51,490 nucleotides of DNA from an uncultured Clostridia bacterium (GTDB lineage: Bacteria; Bacillota; Clostridia; Oscillospirales; Acutalibacteraceae). Location of the stretch: positions 1 through 51,490 of the forward strand of contig CALWIW010000012.1 in the NCBI GenBank assembly GCA_944380855.1, in the 5' to 3' direction. The stretch's first letter is position 1. Each line of letters starts with the position of its first letter. Positions 1 to 7,922 of this stretch are shown here, piece by piece. Below the pieces are notes generated by a model. That model did no database searches. It was not told where the DNA came from and saw only the letters and a list, made by a program, of their open reading frames with translations. The translations under genes and the position numbers were made by a program.

Positions 1-23
1 TTTAGGGGGCTACCACAGGTAAT

Positions 24-68
24 ATGCCCTTATAGGGCATGAGCAAACCACCAGTTCAACTGGTGGTT
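24..68. repeat. Two adjacent palindromes, possible IS200/IS605-type end
   Basis: Two hairpins lie back to back. The first has ATGCCCT/AGGGCAT arms around a 3-base loop (24-40). The second has 11-bp arms AACCACCAGTT/AACTGGTGGTT around one base (46-68). Neither is followed by a T-run, so a normal terminator is unlikely. Short perfect hairpins next to an element end are typical of IS200/IS605 (TnpA/TnpB) transposons. The element body would lie left of the window, so this is a guess from shape only. Confidence 0.35.
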
Positions 69-98
69 CTGATTTTCTCGGACTTTGTACTTTAATTG

Positions 99-1757
99 TT
101 ATTGATAAGATATTTCAGTTCCGATATTGCTGTTGTTTGCAATGCCTGCCAAATAACGCTGAATTTCCGTAGCGTCATTAATTGCAATCTTGCTGTCGCA
201 ATCTGCATCGGCAAGCTTCATTTGAATAGGCGTTAATTCCTTAATTCCGGCTAAATAAGATTGAATCATTGTTGCATCACTTATATCAACGTTGTTATTG
301 CCGTTTACATCGCCTATCAAATATTTTACATCGGAAGCTGATTTGTATCTTATTGATGAGGAAGCAGCATTTGCGTCAGCTTCTGAAACCCAGCCGGACT
401 CTTTTGTGAATTTATAAAAATCAACTTTTACTCTGTCCTGATATGTGTTTTCTTTATACCATGCACAGCATCTTGCACCGTGGTTTCCCCAAGCACCGTC
501 ACAGGTAACTCCTGATTTGCACCACACCTTATTTCCGTTGGAATCGTAAATATAGTAATAGGGGTGGCCGTTGTCGTCTGCTAAATACTGTGATGTTACC
601 GTATCGGCTTTTACAGCATCGTAATGGACATATCCGCCGTATATTTCATAGTTTGCTACGTTTCCCGTATTCGGACCGCAGAAGTGGAAATAGCAGGAGT
701 ACACCAAAACACGTGAATCTGACGTAGGCAAGTCGTAGTAGCTTTTGTACTGACCGCCGGAATTCTGCCATTCGCTTTTGGCGATTCCGGCATTTGTCCA
801 GTCGCTGCCGGGGGAGGTTTGCTGAACTTTTTCGTAATGATTATTGTACTGAATTACATGATTTTGTGAAGATACGCCCTGGGGAAGTTCTTCGCAGTAA
901 TACCAGCCGTCCTCGCCTTTGACAGGTGGGTCAACGTAATTATCCTTGTACGATTCATTGCAGACAGAGCAGGTATGAAGTGTGTAGCCTTTCTCGGTTT
1001 CAGTAGGAGGCACAACCTTGCTTTCGTATTTATGACCCGGGGCATTTATTGTTTCCGTGTAAGAATGACCGCAGGAACAGGTGTATTTTCTTTCACCTGC
1101 CTGTGTGCAGGTGGGCTCTTTGGTTATTGTGCTTGAATAGCTGTGGGTGTGTGCCTTATAAACAAGACCGCTGATTCTGGAGCTGTAAACCGACAAAGGT
1201 CTCGGTCCCGGATTATAGGTGGTGAAATAGTTATTGCTGGCACTTCCTGCAAAGGAGTCGTAAATATAAAGCTGACCTTTTGCCTTTGATGTGTTGTTGT
1301 CTATCATAACAAAGTGGCCGCCAAGATTGATTATTGTATAATATCCTGCGTTAATGTTGAACCAAAGCTGATCGTCGCTTGCCGACCAGTTGCCCAAATA
1401 TGTGAGGCTTTTTCCGATTGAGGCGGCGTATTTTGCGGGAGCCGCATGATCCCTCATGTTCAAGTTTGAAGAACTTGCAATTCCGCCGGTAGACAGAAGA
1501 TAGTTGTACCACCAGTCAGGATTAAATTCGGGGGATCTGTTTATATCTGCCTCGTACAGCATTTTTGCCTGAGCCGTAATAAGACAGCCCACCTCTCTCA
1601 TTCCGATGTAGTCTGAAGAGCCCTGGGACCAATATCTGTAATCCCCGGAATAGGCTGCTGCACTTACCTTTACAGGTGACAGTATAGCTGCCGAAAATGT
1701 CATAACTACAACAAGAATAAATGTAATTGTGTTTTTTACCCCTTTACATCTGCACAT
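99..1757 (-). CDS. Secreted dockerin protein with C39-like cysteine peptidase domain
   Basis: A 552-residue exported protein. The signal peptide covers residues 1-34, with a hydrophobic core at 11-27 and likely cleavage near VSA. Residues 38-200 resemble the C39-like (Peptidase_C39_2) papain fold: Cys58 sits in REVGCLITAQAKML, His148 in GGHFVMID, and a possible Asp is at 153 or 167. Residues 203-278 hold two Cys-rich modules (CTQAGERKYTCSCGHSYTE and a relative) common in Firmicute surface proteins. Residues 290-470 I do not recognise. Residues 478-540 form a type I dockerin with two Ca-binding repeats, each ending in DAT-x-IQ-x-YLAGI, which would dock the protein to a cohesin. No cohesin or scaffoldin is in the window. 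The ATG has AAAGGAAC upstream. It may be the last gene of the nadA-mnmA-DUF5662 run (58-base gap). Confidence 0.8.
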   Translation of the reverse strand: MCRCKGVKNTITFILVVVMTFSAAILSPVKVSAAAYSGDYRYWSQGSSDYIGMREVGCLITAQAKMLYEADINRSPEFNPDWWYNYLLSTGGIASSSNLNMRDHAAPAKYAASIGKSLTYLGNWSASDDQLWFNINAGYYTIINLGGHFVMIDNNTSKAKGQLYIYDSFAGSASNNYFTTYNPGPRPLSVYSSRISGLVYKAHTHSYSSTITKEPTCTQAGERKYTCSCGHSYTETINAPGHKYESKVVPPTETEKGYTLHTCSVCNESYKDNYVDPPVKGEDGWYYCEELPQGVSSQNHVIQYNNHYEKVQQTSPGSDWTNAGIAKSEWQNSGGQYKSYYDLPTSDSRVLVYSCYFHFCGPNTGNVANYEIYGGYVHYDAVKADTVTSQYLADDNGHPYYYIYDSNGNKVWCKSGVTCDGAWGNHGARCCAWYKENTYQDRVKVDFYKFTKESGWVSEADANAASSSIRYKSASDVKYLIGDVNGNNNVDISDATMIQSYLAGIKELTPIQMKLADADCDSKIAINDATEIQRYLAGIANNSNIGTEISYQ

Positions 1758-1815
1758 TTTCTACCGTTCCTTTCTTTGTATTATTATTTTATATTACTTG
1801 AATATAAAATCTCGT

Positions 1816-2379
1816 TTATTTGTCCTCATTTGTCTGAATAATAGGTTTGTTGTGCTTCATAAAATCCTTTATGTAGGCAAAGGTTGCTTTTTCTCCCTCT
1901 TTTGAAAGCTTTGTAAGAAGAAACTCAATTTCATCGGAGGTTTGAGGATTAATAAACCTTGTCGTTTTGGATTTTTCAAAATATCCCAGAGGGCTTGAGT
2001 CGTTGTAATTTTCTTTCATATAAATTTTGCTTGCGGCAACTCTGTCGCAGAACATTTCAACAACAAATCTTTTCGGCATCTTTACCGCCTCAAGTCTTTT
2101 CGACTTTGGATTATAGTCCGTCCAGTATTCAAAGTGGTGCCGGTTTCTTCCTTTATGATGAAGCCAGGCTTTTGAGTAACCGTACAGCTCTCTTTCGCTT
2201 TCGTTGGGACTTCTCATGCCGCCCTGATAATACTTTGCACCGGGTATAAATTCGGTTGGAGAATATTTTGAAAGGTCATGCCGCAGTCCCTGAAAAAATA
2301 TTCCTGCCCTAAAGCAATTTGCAATAACCTTGTGTCTGTGCTTTGTTATGGTGCGAAAATGCCCCCAAGCTTTTTTCAT
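1816..2379 (-). CDS. DUF5662 family protein
   Basis: A 187-residue soluble protein rich in His, Arg, Trp and Tyr. The pattern GLRHDLSKYSPTEF near the N-terminus, followed by AWLHHKGRNRHHFEYWTDY, matches what I remember of the DUF5662 family. Its biochemical function is unknown; the His/Asp-rich pattern suggests a metal site, but that is inference. I chose the ATG at 2379 because it has GGAGG eleven bases upstream; a TTG at 2397 overlaps that ribosome binding site. It starts 34 bases after mnmA and may be co-transcribed with mnmA and nadA. Confidence 0.75.
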   Translation of the reverse strand: MKKAWGHFRTITKHRHKVIANCFRAGIFFQGLRHDLSKYSPTEFIPGAKYYQGGMRSPNESERELYGYSKAWLHHKGRNRHHFEYWTDYNPKSKRLEAVKMPKRFVVEMFCDRVAASKIYMKENYNDSSPLGYFEKSKTTRFINPQTSDEIEFLLTKLSKEGEKATFAYIKDFMKHNKPIIQTNEDK

Positions 2380-2413
2380 TATTTTAATTACCTCCAAACA
2401 AACCTAATCGTAA

Positions 2414-3493
2414 TTACAACTTTGCGGCAACTATCTTTCCGCCGCCGACCAAATAGTCGTCTTTATAGAAAACGACTGCCTGACCGGGAGTTACCGCTCT
2501 TTGAGCCTCTGAAAATTCCACGGCTATTTTATTTTCTGCCAATGGATATACAACTGCCTTTGCTTCCTTTTGGCTGTACCTTGTTTTTGCGGTAACAGTC
2601 ATGGGAGCGGTCAATTTATCCACAGCGATAAAGTTTACATCTTCCGCTTCAAGATATTTGCTGAAAAGATCCTCATTTTTTCCCAGAACAACGCAGTTGT
2701 TTTCGGGATTTTTGCTTATAACATACAGAGGGTGTTCCCAAGCTATACCCAAGCCTTTTCTTTGTCCCACGGTATAGTGAATAATTCCTTTGTTTTTGGA
2801 AACAAAAGTTCCGTCAGCCAGTACAAAATCGCCCAATTTCGGAATATATCCGGTTTCTCTTTTTAAAAACGAAGAGTAGTCTCCGTCAGGAACAAAACAG
2901 ATGTCCTGACTTTCCGCCTTGTTTGCGTTTACAAGACCCTGTTCTTCCGCAAGCTTTCTGATTTCTGATTTGCTTAAATCCCCGAGAGGGAAGAGGGTTT
3001 TGCTCAAAATATCCTGGGTAAGAGAATAAAGAACATAAGTCTGGTCCTTTGTTGTGTCAGAAGCCTTTCTCAGAAGATATCTTCCGGAGCCTTTGTCATA
3101 TTCACGCCGAACATAGTGGCCTGTTGCGGTTCCGTCGAAACCAAGCTTTTCTCCCTCTTCCAGCATACCTTTAAATTTAATATATCTGTTACATTCAAGG
3201 CATGGGTTCGGTGTTTCTCCCTTTATATATCCCTCACAAAAGCGGTCGATAACCTCTTTCTTGAATTTTTCTCTGTAGTCAAAGACATAATGTTCAATGC
3301 CTAACCTTTCGCATACGCTTTTTGCGTCGCTGATATCCTTTAAGGAACCGCATTTTTTGCCATGCTGACCGCTTTCCGGTCTGTCAAAAAGACGCAGAGT
3401 TCCTCCGGCTACCGTGTAACCTTCATTTTGAAGGATAAGTGCTGCTACGGAGCTGTCAACGCCTCCGCTCATTGCAGTTATAATTTTTCTCAT
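2414..3493 (-). CDS. mnmA: tRNA-specific 2-thiouridylase MnmA
   Basis: A 359-residue enzyme that thiolates U34 of tRNA Lys, Glu and Gln in the cytoplasm, using ATP to activate the base and a persulfide sulfur. The N-terminal PP-loop SGGVDSS is at residues 9-15. The two catalytic cysteines are Cys98 (NPCLECN) and Cys199 (QDICFVPDGDY). GHYVRRE and the C-terminal beta-barrel (YTVGQRKGLGI, then a last segment near TPGQAVVFY) are as expected, and length is normal for the family. It starts 3 bases after the nadA stop, suggesting one transcript. A cysteine desulfurase partner is not in the window. Confidence 0.96.
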   Translation of the reverse strand: MRKIITAMSGGVDSSVAALILQNEGYTVAGGTLRLFDRPESGQHGKKCGSLKDISDAKSVCERLGIEHYVFDYREKFKKEVIDRFCEGYIKGETPNPCLECNRYIKFKGMLEEGEKLGFDGTATGHYVRREYDKGSGRYLLRKASDTTKDQTYVLYSLTQDILSKTLFPLGDLSKSEIRKLAEEQGLVNANKAESQDICFVPDGDYSSFLKRETGYIPKLGDFVLADGTFVSKNKGIIHYTVGQRKGLGIAWEHPLYVISKNPENNCVVLGKNEDLFSKYLEAEDVNFIAVDKLTAPMTVTAKTRYSQKEAKAVVYPLAENKIAVEFSEAQRAVTPGQAVVFYKDDYLVGGGKIVAAKL

Positions 3494-3496
3494 ATT

Positions 3497-4408
3497 TTAA
3501 CCAAGCTCCAACATTTTTTCTATTGGCTTTACAGCCTCTTTTATTGTTTCCTCGTCCAAAATTATTTCTTCGCCGCCCTCGCCTTTAAGGCAGTTCAAAA
3601 CATCAACCAGGGTTGTGGCTTTCATGTCAGGGCAGATGAGATTTTTGCTGAGGGAATAGAATTTTTTATCTGGACAAGCCATTTGCAATTGTGAAGTAAT
3701 GGAAATTTCCGTTCCGATTATAAATTCCTTGTGTTCACTTTCCTTTGCAAATTTCATTATGCCGGAAGTAGAGCCTACATAGTCCGCAAGCTCCACAACT
3801 TCGGGAACGCACTCAGGGTGAACCAAAAACAAAGCGTCCGGGTGTTCCGCCTTTGCCGCTTTTACTTCCTCAGCCTTAATTGCACCGTGAATAGGGCAGC
3901 CTCCGTCAATAAGCTTAATATTTTTGTCGGGAAAATTTTTAGCAACGAAGTGTCCCAAATTCGGGTCAGGTATAAAAAGAATATCTTTTTCTTCCATTTT
4001 TTCCACTATGCTCAATGCAGAAGCGGAAGTAACGCAAACGTCGCACTTTGTTTTAAGCTTTGCGGTGGTGTTAATGTATGCCACAACAGCACAGCCGGGA
4101 TTTTCTTTTTTAAATCTTTCAATATCTTCAGGCTCGAACTGTTCAGCCATAGGACAGCCTGCATTAGGGCTTGAAAGAATAACTTTTTTCTCCGGTGAAA
4201 GCAGCTTGCAGGTTTCCGCCATAAATCTTACACCGCACATTAATACGGTTTTGTTAGGTGCAGTTTTAGCAAGCTTACTGAGTGTAAAACTGTCGCCTAC
4301 AAAGTCGGCTATTTCTATAATATCGCAGGTCTGATAGCTGTGGGCAAGGATACAGACGTCCTTTTCCTTTTTAAGTCTTAAAATTTCTTTCTGTATATCT
4401 TTTATCAT
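3497..4408 (-). CDS. nadA: Quinolinate synthase NadA
   Basis: A 303-residue [4Fe-4S] enzyme that condenses iminoaspartate with dihydroxyacetone phosphate to quinolinate in de novo NAD synthesis. Recognisable blocks are the AHSYQTCDI start, the MCGVRFMAE segment with the first cluster cysteine, CVTSASA, GGCPIHG, HPECVPEV with the second, and CPDMKATTL with the third. The start is ATG 4408 because GGAGG lies 8 bases before it; the upstream in-frame ATG at 4423 overlaps that GGAGG. nadB and nadC are not adjacent, unlike many Firmicutes where the three form an operon. Transcription probably starts from the promoter at 4472-4500. Confidence 0.96.
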   Translation of the reverse strand: MIKDIQKEILRLKKEKDVCILAHSYQTCDIIEIADFVGDSFTLSKLAKTAPNKTVLMCGVRFMAETCKLLSPEKKVILSSPNAGCPMAEQFEPEDIERFKKENPGCAVVAYINTTAKLKTKCDVCVTSASALSIVEKMEEKDILFIPDPNLGHFVAKNFPDKNIKLIDGGCPIHGAIKAEEVKAAKAEHPDALFLVHPECVPEVVELADYVGSTSGIMKFAKESEHKEFIIGTEISITSQLQMACPDKKFYSLSKNLICPDMKATTLVDVLNCLKGEGGEEIILDEETIKEAVKPIEKMLELG

Positions 4409-4471
4409 CCCGATTTCCTCCATTAAATATGCATTTATATCTCAAAAAAAACTAAAACCTTATACACAATA

Positions 4472-4500
4472 ATTCTATCCTACCCCCGTCCAAAAATCAA
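4472..4500 (-). promoter_or_regulatory. Sigma-A promoter for nadA-mnmA
   Basis: Reading the minus strand, -35 TTGATT (4495-4500) and -10 TAGAAT (4472-4477) are separated by 17 bases, about 65 bases upstream of the nadA start. No NadR or NiaR operator was recognised. Confidence 0.5.
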
Positions 4501-4510
4501 GTATTTTATA

Positions 4511-4740
4511 TCCGACGTGCAAGGGTTATTTTAGGAAATTAACTTCGTTTCACGTCGGGCGAAACCTTTATTCTTTCTCCGACCTGCATGGGTTTTATCT
4601 AATCTTTACGTACTGCACAGGTTGGGCAAAACCTTTATTATATATCTGATCTGCATAGGTTTATTATGTAAATAAGCACCTGATCGGGTAGGACAATACT
4701 TTTATTTCTGACCTGCATGAGTTTATCGTGTAAAATCTAA
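4511..4740. repeat. Tandem ~67-bp hairpin repeats (about 3.5 copies)
   Basis: Copies begin at 4511, 4578, 4645 and 4707. Each starts with TCYGAYSTGCAWRRG-like sequence, and the first three close 47 bases later with an opposing arm followed by a GGGCRAAACC-like tail; the fourth is truncated. Arm pairs are CCGACGTG/CACGTCGG (4512-4519, 4551-4558) and CCGACCTG/CAGGTTGG (4579-4586, 4618-4625). Copy three is degenerate but still pairs if G-U is allowed. This fills most of the 435-base gap between nadA and the XRE gene. Further copies lie at 5244-5287 and 7841-8272. Confidence 0.75.
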
Positions 4741-4748
4741 AAATAATC

Positions 4749-4778
4749 ACTTATAGTTATTTATTATAACTTATAGTT
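4749..4778 (+). promoter_or_regulatory. Direct repeats, possible operator of the XRE regulator
   Basis: ACTTATAGTT occurs twice, at 4749-4758 and 4769-4778, exactly 20 bases apart (two helical turns). A -10-like TATACT follows at about 4803. Small XRE regulators often control their own gene, so these are candidate operator half-sites; no direct evidence. Confidence 0.4.
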
Positions 4779-4844
4779 TGTTTATGTTTTTGGTTATTCC
4801 GTCTATACTATTAGTTATATAAATATACTGGCGGAGATGATTTA

Positions 4845-5171
4845 ATGGAACTGGAAACAATCGGTAAGAATATTAAAAAATATCGAATTGAAAAGAAACT
4901 TCGTCAGGAAGATTTGGCAGAAAAAACAGATCTTAGTGCAAATTACATTGGTATGGTTGAACGCGGAGAAAAAATTCCGTCATTGGAAACCTTTATTTCA
5001 ATTCTGAATGCACTGGAAATTTCGGCAGACATGGTTCTTGCAGATGTAATAAAGCAGGGATATATCGTTAAAAACTCCTTGCTTTGGGATGATATAGAAA
5101 AACTTTCCCAACAGGACAGAGAAAGAATTTATCTTGTTGTGGAAACGCTTATAAAATATGCTCAAAAATAA
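4845..5171 (+). CDS. XRE-family helix-turn-helix regulator
   Basis: A 108-residue cytoplasmic DNA-binding protein. Residues 6-60 form a Cro/C1-type helix-turn-helix: IGKNIKKYRIEKKLRQEDLA, recognition helix around SANYIGMVERGEKIPS, then the last helix. Residues 75-108 form a short helical tail (DIEKLSQQDRERIYLVVETL) that may dimerise. The ATG follows GGCGGAG. It is a single-gene unit with its own upstream repeats and a terminator, inserted between two oppositely oriented operons. Such solitary small XRE proteins are common in Clostridia, and its target cannot be deduced here. Confidence 0.85.
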   Translation: MELETIGKNIKKYRIEKKLRQEDLAEKTDLSANYIGMVERGEKIPSLETFISILNALEISADMVLADVIKQGYIVKNSLLWDDIEKLSQQDRERIYLVVETLIKYAQK

Positions 5172-5183
5172 ATTATTCAAAAG

Positions 5184-5221
5184 AACAACCGTGGTTCAAA
5201 AATTTACGAACCACGGTTGTT
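5184..5221. terminator. Bidirectional rho-independent terminator
   Basis: A perfect 14-bp stem, AACAACCGTGGTTC (5184-5197) with GAACCACGGTTGTT (5208-5221), around a 10-base loop. T-rich sequence follows on both strands. It ends the XRE gene on the plus strand and the arg operon, 80 bases past argF, on the minus strand. Confidence 0.85.
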
Positions 5222-5243
5222 GTTATTTAAAAAATGTGTGTAT

Positions 5244-5287
5244 GCTATTCCAAAAACTAAATAGAACGTTTTGCTCGACCTGCAAGA
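5244..5287. repeat. Partial copy of the hairpin repeat family
   Basis: GCTATTCCAAAAACTAA, then GTTTTGCTCGACCTGCA, matches the linker and left arm seen at 8090-8127 and 8190-8231. The right arm is missing, so this copy is truncated just before the 3' end of argF. Confidence 0.6.
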
Positions 5288-5301
5288 AAAAATATAAAAA
5301 A

Positions 5302-6207
5302 TTACTTTAACAGGGTAACCATAACCGCCTTCTGAGCGTGGAGACGGTTTTCTGCCTCTTCAAAGATTTCTGCTGCGTGCTCCTCAAATACGTCGGCTGT
5401 GATTTCCTCGCCGCGATGTGCAGGCAGGCAGTGGAGAACCATTGCGTCGCTCTTTGCCACAGCCATAAGCTCTTTGTTTATCTGATAACCCTCAAATGCA
5501 GCCGCTCTCTTTTTGGCTTCTTCTTCCTGACCCATTGAAGCCCATACGTCTGTGATTACTACGTCTGCGTCCTTTGCAGCGTCCATTGGCTTTCTGTACA
5601 TATGGAACTTGTCATCATATGCAGCGGCAAAGTCCAAAATCTCCTTTGGCGGCTCATAGCCCTCCGGGCAGGCAACGTCTATTGACATTCCTGTTTTGAG
5701 TGCTCCGACGATAAGGGAGTTCATCATGTTGTTTCCGTCGCCGATAAAGCACATCTTAAGTCCCTCAAGCTTGCCCTTAAACTCTCTGATTGTCATAAGG
5801 TCAGCCATAATCTGGCATGGGTGACAGAAGTCTGTAAGACCGTTGATTACAGGAATTGAGCCGTACTCAGCCAAAGCCTCAACCTCTGACTGCTCAAAGG
5901 TTCTTATCATAATACCGTCCACAAAACGTGACAGAACTCTTGCTGTGTCCTGAACAGGCTCGCCTCTGCCAATCTGCAAATCCTTTGAGGAAAGGAACAA
6001 AGGATGACCGCCAAGCTGATACATACCAACTTCAAAGGATACTCTTGTTCTTGTGCTTGCTTTTTCAAAAATCATACCCAAGGATTTTCCCTCCAAGTGT
6101 CTGTGGGGAATTCCGTGTTTAAGCTCGTATTTAAGCTGGTCAGCAAGATCCAACATTCCTACGATTTCTTCTGTTGTGCAATCCAAAAGCTTTAAAAAGT
6201 GTTTCAT
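5302..6207 (-). CDS. argF: Ornithine carbamoyltransferase
   Basis: A 301-residue cytoplasmic enzyme that makes citrulline from ornithine and carbamoyl phosphate. Carbamoyl phosphate contacts are STRTR (51-55) and HPCQ (129-132). Ornithine contacts are DVWASMG (220-226) and HCLPAHRG (259-266). Length is typical. It is the last gene of the arg operon, 2 bases after argD, followed by the bidirectional terminator. The anabolic role is inferred from the biosynthetic neighbours; no arginine deiminase or carbamate kinase is near. Confidence 0.96.
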   Translation of the reverse strand: MKHFLKLLDCTTEEIVGMLDLADQLKYELKHGIPHRHLEGKSLGMIFEKASTRTRVSFEVGMYQLGGHPLFLSSKDLQIGRGEPVQDTARVLSRFVDGIMIRTFEQSEVEALAEYGSIPVINGLTDFCHPCQIMADLMTIREFKGKLEGLKMCFIGDGNNMMNSLIVGALKTGMSIDVACPEGYEPPKEILDFAAAYDDKFHMYRKPMDAAKDADVVITDVWASMGQEEEAKKRAAAFEGYQINKELMAVAKSDAMVLHCLPAHRGEEITADVFEEHAAEIFEEAENRLHAQKAVMVTLLK

Positions 6208-6209
6208 TT

Positions 6210-7388
6210 TTACTCCTCCGTAATTGTTTTTTCAAGAATTGAAACCGCCTTGTCTATCTCTTCATATGTGATAACCAAAGGAGGAAGCATACGAAGCAGA
6301 GTTTTAGCGGTGATTATAAGAAGTCCGTTTTCCAGACATTTTTTTGCAATATCTCCGGCATTGTCCTTTTCAAGCTCAATGCCTATCATAAGACCCATTT
6401 TTCTGACGTTTTTTACGCCTTTTAAGGCTTTCAATTCCTTTTCAAAATATTCGCCCTTTTCTCTTACCTCTTTGAGAAATTTCTCGTCAGAAATCTCGTT
6501 AAGCACATACAATGCTCCTGCACAGCAGACAGGGTTTCCACCATAGGTTGTTCCGTGGGTTGATGGCGTCATAACATTTGCGTATTTTTCTGTGCACATA
6601 CAGATTCCTATGGGAAGTCCGCCGCCGATACCCTTTGCGGAGGTGCAGACATCGGGAACTATATCGTAATTTTCAAAGCAGTAAAGTTTTCCTGTTCTTC
6701 CGGCTCCCGTCTGGACCTCGTCAACTATCAAAACAATATCCTTTTCGTCGCAGAGCTTTCTAAGCTTCTGAACATAATCCTTTTCAAGTATATTTACGCC
6801 GCCCTCGCCCTGAACAAGCTCTATCATTATTGCACAGACTGTATCGTCCACATTACTGAGCATATCTTCAAAGTTATTGGCTTCGGCATATTTAAATCCC
6901 GGGGTAAAGGGGAAAAAGTAGTTGTGGAAAACGTCCTGACCGGTTGCGGAAAGGGTGGTTATTGTTCTTCCGTGGAAAGAATTTTTAAGTGTGATAATGG
7001 TTGTTCTTTCCTTGCCGTATTTATCAAAGCTGTATTTTCTTGCAAGCTTTATTGCACATTCGTTGGCTTCTGCTCCGCTGTTTCCGAAAAACACCTTATC
7101 AAAAGGTGTAACACTGCAAAGCTTCTCTGCAAGAGTTGAAACAACCTCGTTATAATAGTAATTTGAGCCGTGCTGAAGCTTGTGAAGCTGGTCGGTTACG
7201 GCATTTATCCAGCCGTCGTTGCAGTAGCCAACGGAGTTTACGCCGATACCGGAAGCGGTATCTATGTACTCCTTGCCCTCAACATCGGTTACAGTTGCAC
7301 CCTGACCTTTATTCAAAGCCACATTGTACCTGCCGTAGGTGTGCATAATATTTTCATTATCCAGATTTTTAATCTGTTCCGTATTCAT
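6210..7388 (-). CDS. argD: Acetylornithine aminotransferase
   Basis: A 392-residue class III PLP aminotransferase. It converts N-acetylglutamate semialdehyde to N-acetylornithine with glutamate as amino donor. Motifs are NSGAEANE (103-110), SFHGRT (137-142), DEVQTGAGRTG (223-233) with the cofactor-binding Asp, and the PLP lysine Lys252 in TSAKGIGGGLPIG. Length and motif order are standard. It follows the GNAT gene by 15 bases and precedes argF by 2, within the operon. Assignment as ArgD rather than another class III enzyme rests on this context. Confidence 0.95.
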   Translation of the reverse strand: MNTEQIKNLDNENIMHTYGRYNVALNKGQGATVTDVEGKEYIDTASGIGVNSVGYCNDGWINAVTDQLHKLQHGSNYYYNEVVSTLAEKLCSVTPFDKVFFGNSGAEANECAIKLARKYSFDKYGKERTTIITLKNSFHGRTITTLSATGQDVFHNYFFPFTPGFKYAEANNFEDMLSNVDDTVCAIMIELVQGEGGVNILEKDYVQKLRKLCDEKDIVLIVDEVQTGAGRTGKLYCFENYDIVPDVCTSAKGIGGGLPIGICMCTEKYANVMTPSTHGTTYGGNPVCCAGALYVLNEISDEKFLKEVREKGEYFEKELKALKGVKNVRKMGLMIGIELEKDNAGDIAKKCLENGLLIITAKTLLRMLPPLVITYEEIDKAVSILEKTITEE

Positions 7389-7403
7389 CTTTATACCTTC
7401 TTT

Positions 7404-7829
7404 TCAGTCAGTTTTCCCGTCGGTTCTATAGGCAAAAACGTAAATATCGTCACGCTTTTTAAAGCCGAAATCTTTCCAGAAGCCCTGACCCATATTATTA
7501 TTTTCGTAACAAAAAATGTGAGTTTTATATATTCCCTGTTCTTTCAAAGCATTCAATGCCTTTTCCGCCATTTGATGGGCGATTTTTCTTCTTCGATAGT
7601 CGGGATGAACCGCCATGTGATATATAAAGCCTCTTCTTCCGTCGTGACCGGCAAGAACTGTACCCACAATTTTGCCCTTATCCTCAGCTACAAAGCTGCA
7701 GCCTTTGTTTCTTTCAAGATATTTTTGAATATTTTCTTTACTGTCCGACTCAGACAAGGCACGTTTTGTGGTTATCTGCCACATTTCATACATACCCTCA
7801 TAGTCGCCAATCGTCATCTCTCTTACCAT
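7404..7829 (-). CDS. GNAT-family N-acetyltransferase
   Basis: A 141-residue acetyl-CoA-dependent acetyltransferase of the short YpeA-like type. Motif A is MAVHPDYRRRKIAHQMAEKA (acetyl-CoA pyrophosphate loop), and the C-terminal GFWKDFGFKKRDDI matches the usual end of the fold. The ATG has GGAGG 8 bases upstream. It lies inside the arg operon between argB and argD, but the acetylglutamate step is already covered by bifunctional ArgJ. It could be an accessory N-acetylglutamate synthase or acetylate something else; the sequence alone does not decide. Its ribosome binding site touches a 20-bp hairpin (7841-7884), which may affect translation. Confidence 0.85.
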   Translation of the reverse strand: MVREMTIGDYEGMYEMWQITTKRALSESDSKENIQKYLERNKGCSFVAEDKGKIVGTVLAGHDGRRGFIYHMAVHPDYRRRKIAHQMAEKALNALKEQGIYKTHIFCYENNNMGQGFWKDFGFKKRDDIYVFAYRTDGKTD

Positions 7830-7840
7830 TTCTTTTACCT

Positions 7841-7884
7841 CCGACCTGCAAAGGTTATTTTTAGAAATAACCTTTGCAGGTCGG
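7841..7884. repeat. Perfect 20-bp inverted repeat next to the GNAT gene RBS
   Basis: The arms 7841-7860 and 7865-7884 are fully complementary around a 4-base loop. The outer arms CCGACCTG/CAGGTCGG belong to the same family as 4511-4740, with the usual GGGCGAGACC tail at 7883-7892. On the arg mRNA (minus strand) the stem ends directly at the GGAGG of the GNAT gene. No T-run follows, so it is not a classic terminator. Confidence 0.8.
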
Positions 7885-7922
7885 GCGAGACCTCCTATTT
7901 TTTATTTCCGTCTTTTTTATAT

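Noticed and set aside
4511-4740. Tandem 67-bp repeats as a CRISPR array
   Set aside because: Units vary throughout, there is no constant repeat with unique spacers, the hairpin spans most of the unit, and no cas genes are present.
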